64,000 nt of DNA from assembly GCA_963795935.1 (NCBI GenBank), contig CAWCJO010000020.1:186001-250000 (forward strand). The letters run 5' to 3'. Of the stretch, positions 58,701 through 64,000 are shown piece after piece. How positions within the stretch are numbered: position 1 is the stretch's first letter; every line of letters starts with the position of its first letter. This stretch comes from JAICMB01 sp963795935. Its GTDB lineage: Bacteria; Acidobacteriota; Terriglobia; Bryobacterales; Bryobacteraceae. A program made the position numbers and the translations under genes. The notes below the pieces were generated by a model. It had not been told where the DNA came from and searched no databases. It saw nothing but the letters and a program-made list of their open reading frames with translations.

Positions 58701-59095
58701 GCCGTTTCCGTTTCCAGCGGCGGCGGAGCGGCGTTCACCGTTATCTCCTCGGTTGCCGCGCCGGGCTGCAAGGTGACATTCAATTCCAAGACCTGCGTCA
58801 CCTGCAGCGTCACGGGACCTTCCTCAAAGCGTTTGAAACCCGGCACGGTACAGGAAACACGATACTGCGCGGGAGGCAAGGTGGGGAAGCGGTAAATGCC
58901 GCTCTCGTTCGATGTCGCGGTATGGACGACGCCCGTGGCGACATTTGTCGCCGTGAGCTGCGCATTGGGTATGACGGCGCCGGTTATGTCTTTTATGACG
59001 CCGGTAATCTGAGCTTCGAAGGTCTGGCCGGCGGCCGGAAGCGCGGCAAACACGAGCATGGCCGCGATATAGATTCTCAACATCGCGTGTTTCAT
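55724..59095 (-). CDS. TonB-dependent receptor with carboxypeptidase-regulatory-like N-domain (Oar-like)
   Basis: A 1123-residue outer-membrane protein. Signal peptide (MLRIYIAAMLVFAALPAAGQ region) with AGGGG-like site before ATG 59095. Residues 25-110 form a carboxypeptidase-regulatory-like fold (GVIKDITGAVIPNAQLTATN, SGIYRFPTLPPAQYRVSCTV). The plug reads TRSIQNLPLNIRDPIALIAL, GGRSGSQEILMDGAPDTTPD and DSVQEFKVQAQTYDAQFGRT. The barrel ends FNHAQFGTPNGTVTSQTFGQ and FALKVLF with terminal Phe for BAM recognition. These receptors are expanded in acidobacteria and probably import oligosaccharides or peptides. It is convergent with the S9 peptidase, which could feed it. Confidence 0.9.
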   Translation of the reverse strand: MKHAMLRIYIAAMLVFAALPAAGQTFEAQITGVIKDITGAVIPNAQLTATNVATGVVHTATSNESGIYRFPTLPPAQYRVSCTVPGFKRFEEGPVTLQVTQVLELNVTLQPGAATEEITVNAAPPPLETETASLGTVVTTRSIQNLPLNIRDPIALIALTPGVVLGPNFGNGGGNDVGRNFFKSDFNVGGGRSGSQEILMDGAPDTTPDINRGIIDPPVDSVQEFKVQAQTYDAQFGRTSGAVLNVITKSGTNDVHGVAYDFERHSVLDANTFFNNRSGLNKPSFQRHQFGADAGLPLVKNKWFVFGDYEGLRQGYPLSTITTVPTPLQRQGNFSQTFASNGSLIQIYDPSTLVSLPDGTRQRSPFPGNIIPQSDLNPAAVAALNFIPLPNLPGNPVTGQSNYIYSANSTTNSNKWDVRTDLDPDEKTRMFFRFSRQQDVRSVPGVYALPAGGGRNTTDTYSQAVLDATRIFSPTAVGDLQFSFSRALAAQFGASQGFNLSQLNFAPSFTSAVAPQFPVFNLTDTVGTGNASDSFTQYQPRNVFATLGSVSWQKGRHSVKFGGDWRVLDFNEGQNSQASGTFNFNRMFTQGPNPVVSSATSGYGVASFLLGDASSGSVMAINPISTQGLYYALFIQDDWKATDKLTLNLGLRWDVNIGDREKYDRIAYFNPTAPSSLAQAAGLPNLTGNLTWIGKGNPSDQTATDWKDLGPRFGLAYSLTPKTVLRGGYGIFYIPKIIQANGDGAVEAVRTTPMVATIDNLTPATSIGNPFPQGILPPLNDRDPNANVGASIGAPTHGFRNGYMQSWSFGVQRELPWGLVLDAHYWGMKGTRLLETWNIDQLPDQYLSLGSHLNDLVPNPFYGVISTGALSGPTISRQQSLLPFPQYTAVQQVYVPAGNSTYEAGTFQLEKRLSATLTFLAAYTRSKAIDDIRTPLDIYNRSLEKGLSTFDAPNQFRLSGVYNIPFGRDRAFGKSLNKFVNAMFADWDLNGILTLQSGLPVAIGRPAVNNGQSAHLDNPSIYEWFNTSVFTVAQPFTFGNVGPVLPDVRTAPVRNVDAVLVKNFKTSLKDHAVNVQFRSEFYNLFNHAQFGTPNGTVTSQTFGQVTSLANNPRDIQFALKVLF

Positions 59096-59562
59096 AGTGA
59101 CCCCTTTAATGCATTATCGTAGAACTCGCAGGCCTGCGAGGTAGTATCGGCCGGGGGGAGGGCCGTCGATTAATGACAAAGTTGGCTCCGGCCGCTACAA
59201 CTGGCGAGCGAAGCCGTCCGGGAAGACCTCCGGCTTCCGGAGGAACACGACTCGGCGCGCGCCGCCCAATTGACGGAGTCTAATGAGGAGATCGGCGGTC
59301 GTCTCGCATCTTGACGGCGGTGAGGCCGTAGATCCGGTCAAGGCGCACCCGATGCGCTGCAAATCCGTTGAGCGCCAACAGCGGCGCGCGCGAGCGGCTA
59401 TGCCCTAAGGGTTCAGACGGACTCGGATCTGGAGCGGACAGCATTGACTTCGCCGATCGCCGGATCGAGAAACTGTTCGGCGCGTTTGAAGCCTCCGGGC
59501 GAACTCCGGCGAGGTGCACCGGCGCGAAGACTTGACCTCATATCCGGTATTGGTCGGGGGTA
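59096..59562. other. Intergenic region upstream of the TonB receptor
   Basis: About 470 bases holding the receptor promoter. An open frame on the minus strand (GHSRSRAPLLALNGFAAHRV, then RLDRIYGLTAVKMRDDRR) is possible at 59280-59519 but has no recognisable family and looks like a fragment. Confidence 0.4.
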
Positions 59563-60056
59563 GTGAATCAGTTTGGAAGTCTGAGCGGCTTCTCGGACGA
59601 GCCTGCTCCGCAACTCGACGCTGGGGGCGTTCTCGTCAATATGACGCTCTGCCGACTAGGGATGAACGTGTCCTGCGCCTCCTGGGCTGCCAGCCAGGTG
59701 AGTGGCGGCTCGGGACCGTGAGCATCAGCTATTTTAGTACCCAAAATCCGTTGGGCCCGATAGCCAATACCGGCGCGTTTCCCTTCACATTCGGTGTCCC
59801 GTTCACGGCCCACTTACATCTCGATGCGTTCGCGGGCGCGCTATGTTGTGCCTTTGGCAGCGAGGTAGCGTCGGGTGCTTCCGCGTACGCTGAGTTTGAC
59901 GCTTTGCGCATCGAACTGCCAGGCGGCACGGACGCGCAGAACGCAACCGTCATCGAAGCGGCCGCTACCCCTGAACCGTCGAGCTTCCCGCTGCTGCTGG
60001 GCGCACTCGGAATCCTCTGGGCCCGCGCCCGAACACGCGAAAAGCGGTCGAGATAA
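59563..60056 (+). pseudogene. PEP-CTERM protein remnant, truncated and frameshifted
   Basis: First frame from a GTG at 59563: VNQFGSLSGFSDEPAPQLDA, GGVLVNMTLCRLGMNVSCAS. It ends at a stop at 59719. A second frame from about 59705 continues SISYFSTQNPLGPIANTGAF, PFTFGVPFTAHLHLDAFAGA and ends in the anchor ATPEPSSFPLLLGALGILWA with a basic tail. No signal peptide is present upstream, only a stop at 59533-59535. So it lacks its start and is broken once. It may be a sequence error plus a real 5' loss. Confidence 0.6.
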
Positions 60057-60722
60057 CCGCGCTCGCCGCTCGGCCGCGGTTGCTTCCCCTTCTTCGGGGC
60101 CGGAGCAAGGAATCGCCTGCCCTCGTCCGTCTGAGCCGGAATTCCCCGTTGGCGCCCGTTCGCGCCGCCCACAATTTCCTCAAGCCACGCGCCTGCCCCG
60201 TCTAATCGCTTCTTTCTCCTGGATCGGATCTCGATTTAAATCCTCCGGGCGCACCCGAACCCGCCTCGCCTCCATTCTAATCCCCGGTCTTTTCCAAGCT
60301 CGCCAAGCAGCCCACAAATTCGCCTTCAGCAACCAGTCTAATATTCGCGTTCACCAAAATCACGCAATTGCATCTCTCGCGTTTTCAAGATCTTACACGC
60401 AAGCCGTGGTCGCAACCGCTGAGTCAGCCGATAGATTCTAGGCAGAACACTGCGGTTTGAAATCCGCGGGAAAGGAACTCAAATGCCTGACCCTATCATC
60501 ATTATCATCGGCTTCTAACGGAACCCTGCTGAATGAGGTTCGCGTCCCGGCGATTGAAAATGCCTCTCTCTCTCGCCTCGCTTTCTCGCTTTGAATTGGA
60601 ATTAGAGGCTCCGAACTATCGTTTACCTGCCTTTCTGGCGATATAGCGCCCCGTGTAATTATGGAAAACCCTAGTATTCCGTAGGGAAGTATGCTAGCGT
60701 AACGATCGTCTCAGGTAATTAA
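60057..60722. other. Long non-coding region upstream of the TPR-CHAT gene
   Basis: Contains a mini-ORF at 60483-60518 (listed). Base composition drops in GC toward 60540-60720. No other gene is supported. Short inverted elements such as CCCTA/TAGGG lie at 60670-60687. Confidence 0.45.
60483..60518 (+). CDS. Candidate 11-residue Ile-rich peptide
   Basis: ATG to TAA encodes MPDPIIIIIGF. An AAAGGA site precedes the ATG by seven bases, which is proper spacing. The run of five Ile uses mixed codons (ATC, ATT). It is 204 bases upstream of the TPR-CHAT start on the same strand. Chance occurrence of such a short ORF is common, so only the ribosome-binding site and the odd composition argue for it. 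It could be a leader or a signalling or substrate peptide. Nothing similar is known to me for certain. Confidence 0.35.
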   Translation: MPDPIIIIIGF

Positions 60723-63167
60723 TTGCCTGCCGCAAAAGCCCCTGGGGGTCCGCGTGTACTGACGCTCGCCGTAGCGCTCGTATCACTCGCCGCGTGTCCG
60801 GGAAAAATGTCCTGGAATGTCAGATCCGGCGACCAGGAATTCGTTCCCTACACGACACGCGCGAACCGATCGTACGCGAAGGGCGATTATGCGCTGGCGC
60901 AACGGATCTACCAGGAAGGATACACGCGGGCCGCGGGCGACCACAATGTGCGGGCCGAAATCGTGTTCCTGAACGATTTGGGCGGCGTTCAGTTTGCAAC
61001 CTTCGATTATCGGGGCGCCATCGATGCGTTTGTCCGCGCCCGTGACTTGGCCCGGAAAAATCGATATTGGCCTTTCCTCAGCATCGCCTGCGCGAACCTC
61101 TGTTCCTTATATATGCAGCTCGGCGATACCGCCTCCGCGCAACACGCCGCCGAACAAGGCCTCATAATCCCGTCCAGCGCCGCCCTTCTCTACCGCTCTC
61201 AACTCCTTGGAATCCTGGGTCTCCTGGCCGCAAACTCCGGCGACGGCGCGCGCGCCAACGAGTATCTGCGCCAAGCGGTCGAATCCGCCGAGACCTATGG
61301 CGACGACCGCATGCGCTTTCAAGCCTGGAGCCATTACGCGCAGCGCCTGTTCGAATCCGGCGACCTGTCCGGCGCCGAAACGGCCGCCCTCAACGCGTGG
61401 CGCATCGGCGGACTTGCGAGCGTGCGCGAAAAGCGGCCCGCCTGGCTCACCCTCGCCCAAATCTATCGCGCCCGCGGCCGGCTCGATCTCTCCCTATCTT
61501 TGATTGATCGCGGAATCGCCGTTCCGCCGCGCGCCACCGACCGCCAACTTTGGAAAATGTATTTCCTGTACGAGCGCGCCATGATAAGCGCCGCGCGGCA
61601 GAAGCCGGAAGCGGCTACCGCCGATCTCGGCGAAGCGCTGGAGTACGCCCGCCAATGGAGGGAAGCGATCGCGCCCGCCGATAATCTTCGCAGCGGCGCC
61701 GAATTCTGGCTTAAAAACGTCTATAGCGCTTATATTTCCTCCGCCATTCAAAGCAATCTTGGCCGGGACGCCTTCCTCGCCGCCGAAGAAGAGCGCTCCT
61801 CCAGCCTGCTGCAGATGTTGCTCGACGGCCCCCGCGGCGCCCGCCCCGCCGCTTATCTGGAACAGCTCGCCCGCTTGCGCGCCAGCGAGATCGCGCGCAT
61901 CGCTAAACCTTCCTCTTATGAGGAGCGTCATTCCGCCGATATCCGCCAGGAGCTTGCGGAAACGGAAGCTCGCGCCGCGGTCGAAATTATTCCCGTCAAT
62001 ATAAATAAAACCGATAAAAAAAACGAGAATTTTCTTTCTCCCAATACACTGAGTGATATCCAGGGGAGGATCGGGCCCGAGGAGGCAATTCTCTCTTTTT
62101 ATTTGAAGGAGCCTGCCTCGCTTGTTTGGGGAGTGACGCGCGGCGGCTTTGAATGGCGCCGGCTCGCTGGCCGCCAACAACTGGAGAAGTTGGCGCGCGG
62201 CTTCCGCCGCTCCGTCGAAGAGAGCGCCCCGGATCGCGACCGGCTCGCAGGGGAGCTATACGAGGAGTTGTTCGGAAAGGTTTCAAGAGCGGTTTTGCGG
62301 AAGCGGAGCTGGATATTGACCTCCGACGACTCGCTCTTCGAGGCGCCTTTGGCGGCGCTGGTTGTCGAAACAAAGAATGGTAGGCCAGTGTACCTGATCG
62401 AGAAACACGAGATGCAGCGAATTCCCACCGCGCTCACGTTGACGACGCCGCCCCCGCCTCCCGCCAGCGGACCTTTTATGGGAGTCGGAGACGGCATCTA
62501 TAACACCGCCGACGCGCGCTGGCCCGCCCTCCGGGGCCGCGGTGGCCAGGCTCTTTTCGGAGCCGGCGGAATCGGGCCTCCTATGGAAATGCCGCGGTTG
62601 TCCTCCAGCCGCCGCGAAGTAGAAAGCTGTGCCGCGGCCTGGGGCGGCCAGAGTCCTCCGCTGCTGCTGGAGGGGGCCAATGCGAGCAGCTTGAAACTGG
62701 TCGCGGCCATGCGCCGGAAACCCGCCGTGATCCACATTGCCGCCCATTTCCTCTCCCCTCCCGGCGAACCCGACCGGGCCGTGATCGACCTGGGATTGAC
62801 ATCCGCCGGCGCCCTCGATGTATTGACCGCGGAAGACGTTGCCGGTCTCCACGCCGACGGCGCGTTGGTCGCCCTGAGCGGCTGCAGCTCGGCGGCCGCA
62901 AAGGCCCTCCGCGGCGCCGGCATCATGGGTTTAACGCGCGCCTGGCTTCTGGCTGGGGCCGTCGCCGTGGTGGGCAGCCGCTGGCCCGTGCCGGACGATA
63001 CCGGCGAGTTGTTCCGCTCTTTTTATGCGCGCTTGGCGGTGGCGAGACCCGGACGTTCCGGGCTGAGCTCCGCGCTGCGCCAAGCGCAGCTTGACATGCT
63101 GCGGTCCAGCACTTGGCGTTCCGACCCGAAGTACTGGAGCGCCTTTTACTTGATGACCAAGGAATAA
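60723..63167 (+). CDS. TPR-CHAT domain protease-like lipoprotein
   Basis: An 814-residue protein starting at TTG 60723. A lipoprotein signal VLTLAVALVSLAAC ends in a lipobox Cys. Residues 45-380 are tetratricopeptide-like helices (YAKGDYALAQRIYQEGYTRA, DYRGAIDAFVRARDLARKNR, LRQAVESAETYGDDRMRFQA). The C-terminal 370 residues are a CHAT domain: LTSDDSLFEAPLAALVVETK, VIHIAAHFLSPPGEPDRAVI with catalytic His, VALSGCSSAAAKALRGAG with catalytic Cys, and LLAGAVAVVGSRWPVPDDTG. CHAT domains are caspase-like Cys proteases. An ECF sigma gene starts five bases after its stop. Confidence 0.88.
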   Translation: MPAAKAPGGPRVLTLAVALVSLAACPGKMSWNVRSGDQEFVPYTTRANRSYAKGDYALAQRIYQEGYTRAAGDHNVRAEIVFLNDLGGVQFATFDYRGAIDAFVRARDLARKNRYWPFLSIACANLCSLYMQLGDTASAQHAAEQGLIIPSSAALLYRSQLLGILGLLAANSGDGARANEYLRQAVESAETYGDDRMRFQAWSHYAQRLFESGDLSGAETAALNAWRIGGLASVREKRPAWLTLAQIYRARGRLDLSLSLIDRGIAVPPRATDRQLWKMYFLYERAMISAARQKPEAATADLGEALEYARQWREAIAPADNLRSGAEFWLKNVYSAYISSAIQSNLGRDAFLAAEEERSSSLLQMLLDGPRGARPAAYLEQLARLRASEIARIAKPSSYEERHSADIRQELAETEARAAVEIIPVNINKTDKKNENFLSPNTLSDIQGRIGPEEAILSFYLKEPASLVWGVTRGGFEWRRLAGRQQLEKLARGFRRSVEESAPDRDRLAGELYEELFGKVSRAVLRKRSWILTSDDSLFEAPLAALVVETKNGRPVYLIEKHEMQRIPTALTLTTPPPPPASGPFMGVGDGIYNTADARWPALRGRGGQALFGAGGIGPPMEMPRLSSSRREVESCAAAWGGQSPPLLLEGANASSLKLVAAMRRKPAVIHIAAHFLSPPGEPDRAVIDLGLTSAGALDVLTAEDVAGLHADGALVALSGCSSAAAKALRGAGIMGLTRAWLLAGAVAVVGSRWPVPDDTGELFRSFYARLAVARPGRSGLSSALRQAQLDMLRSSTWRSDPKYWSAFYLMTKE

Positions 63168-63172
63168 ACGCC

Positions 63173-63907
63173 ATGTTTGGGAAAACTGCCCTCACGCACG
63201 GGAATACGGCGACGGAAGCGGCTGACGGCGAAGCCGTGAGTCCGCGGCAGAGCGGCGCGGAAATGCCTCGCGAGCCGGACGAAGGTCTCGACGGAACCGA
63301 ACGGCCCGAAACCTGGAAAAGCTTGGTCGCGCGCATCCAGCAAGGAGAACGGCTCGCGCTCGAGGAGCTGTACAGTGTTTTTTCCCGCGGCATCCGCTTC
63401 TATCTTTGCCGCCAACTGGGGCCCCAGGAACTGGACGACAAGGTCCACGACACGTTCCTGATTGTTGTCCAGGCCATCCAGCGCGGTGAGCTGCGCGACC
63501 CCGAGCGCCTGATGGGTTTTGTACGCACCATCGTGCGCCGCCAAGTTGCCGCTTACATCGACGATCTCGTTCAGAGCCGCCGCGAGGAGGCGAGCGATGA
63601 AGCGGGAGTGAGCGTTCCCGATTCGCGCCGCAACCCCGAAGAGAGGGTCGCTTTCGGCGAGAAAATCGAATTGATGAAGAGCATTTTGAGAGGCCTGGGC
63701 GATCGCGACCGCGATATCCTGACCCGCTTTTATCTCTATGAGCATACCCAGGAACGGATCTGCGAAGAGCTGGATCTCAGCGATACCCAGTTCCGGTTGC
63801 TCAAGTCCCGCGCCAAAGCCAGATTTGGTGCCCTGGGGAGACGTAAACTGCAAAGAAGCAATCTTGCCCATCTTTTTTTGAGAGCTTCGGCCCGCGGCGG
63901 CCACTAA
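63173..63907 (+). CDS. ECF RNA polymerase sigma factor downstream of the CHAT gene
   Basis: A 244-residue sigma factor. ATG 63173 is five bases after the CHAT stop. It carries about 45 residues of charged N-terminal extension, then region 2 (LVARIQQGERLALEELYSVF, QELDDKVHDTFLIVVQAIQR, LMGFVRTIVRRQVAAYIDDL) and region 4 (LRGLGDRDRDILTRFYLYEH, TQERICEELDLSDTQFRLLK). The next ORF, starting 41 bases on, looks like an anti-sigma factor. The three genes form one apparent unit. Confidence 0.88.
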   Translation: MFGKTALTHGNTATEAADGEAVSPRQSGAEMPREPDEGLDGTERPETWKSLVARIQQGERLALEELYSVFSRGIRFYLCRQLGPQELDDKVHDTFLIVVQAIQRGELRDPERLMGFVRTIVRRQVAAYIDDLVQSRREEASDEAGVSVPDSRRNPEERVAFGEKIELMKSILRGLGDRDRDILTRFYLYEHTQERICEELDLSDTQFRLLKSRAKARFGALGRRKLQRSNLAHLFLRASARGGH

Positions 63908-63948
63908 CAGACTAGAGTCGTTTTCGTTCGCATGGCCAGGAGGGTTGT

Positions 63949-64000
63949 ATGAATTATCGGAACATCGGGCCGCATCTAGCCGACGATCTGCTGGAACGCT
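63949..64000 (+). CDS. Start of a probable anti-sigma (zf-HC2-type) protein; leaves the window
   Basis: ATG at 63949 preceded by AGGAGGG at good spacing. The visible residues MNYRNIGPHLADDLLER resemble the opening of small zinc-finger anti-sigma or adaptor proteins downstream of acidobacterial ECF genes (usually followed by Y-x-M-G-x-L). Only 17 codons are seen, so the call rests mainly on position after the sigma factor. Confidence 0.5.
   Translation, partial: MNYRNIGPHLADDLLER

Noticed and set aside
60521..60548. ECF-type promoter (GGAAC and CGTC) upstream of the CHAT gene
   Set aside because: The spacer of 18 bases is too long for the usual ECF arrangement and such short motifs occur by chance.

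Overview
The window is high-GC bacterial DNA, most likely from a soil acidobacterium of the Solibacter/Bryobacter type. This rests on the gene mix: a large TonB-dependent receptor with an N-terminal carboxypeptidase-regulatory-like domain, a DUF1080 glycoside-hydrolase-like protein, an S9 peptidase, several PEP-CTERM proteins including one with HAF repeats, many VapBC modules, ECF sigma/anti-sigma pairs and a TPR-CHAT protein. That placement is inference; there is no rRNA here to confirm it. I see no tRNA, rRNA, CRISPR array, integrase or transposase.

Layout. 1-3.3 kb (minus): the start of guaA, an S41 C-terminal protease, a MerR-type regulator and a ThiS-like sulfur carrier. 3.3-16.6 kb (plus): one respiratory complex I operon, nuoA-C-D-E-(94-aa ORF)-F-G-H-J-K-L-M-N, with no nuoB and no nuoI. 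16.6-19.2 kb: accessory DNA (HAF-repeat PEP-CTERM gene, second copy of the nuoN 3' end, VapBC, gene fragments). 19.2-25.3 kb (plus): M28 peptidase; ECF sigma/anti-sigma/Spy-like cluster; PEP-CTERM gene; ferritin-like Tat protein; ECF sigma with ChrR-like cupin anti-sigma. 25.3-36.9 kb: phzF and lytic transglycosylase, a nuclease-fold-like protein, DUF1080, phosphoglucomutase, a broken secreted protein, a possible structured RNA, a secreted DUF6599-like protein, secA and a PIG-L deacetylase. 37-42.3 kb: alkyltransferase-like gene, two toxin-antitoxin modules, and three copies (one complete) of an acyl-CoA carboxylase beta subunit. 42.4-45.7 kb: acs, followed by two incomplete genes and a second copy of the acs 3' end. 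45.7-53.2 kb: O-antigen-ligase-like protein, gcvT-gcvH, CBM9-like protein, rplU-rpmA-obgE, aldo/keto reductase. 53.2-59.1 kb: S9 peptidase and TonB receptor, convergent. 59.5-64 kb: PEP-CTERM remnant, a tiny Ile-rich ORF, TPR-CHAT lipoprotein, ECF sigma factor and the start of a probable anti-sigma factor.

Two themes cut across the gene list. First, accessory DNA is repeatedly bracketed by second copies of housekeeping gene ends (nuoN, alkyltransferase plus carboxylase, acs, a vapB 5' end). At nuoN the mismatches are mostly silent, as if the extra end came from a related allele. No recombinase is visible. Second, nuoE, nuoG, nuoK, nuoL, pgm, acs and two minor genes each carry one or two single-base frameshifts, nearly all an extra base in a short run. 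This points to sequence error more than real decay, so the housekeeping genes are annotated as single genes across the shifts.
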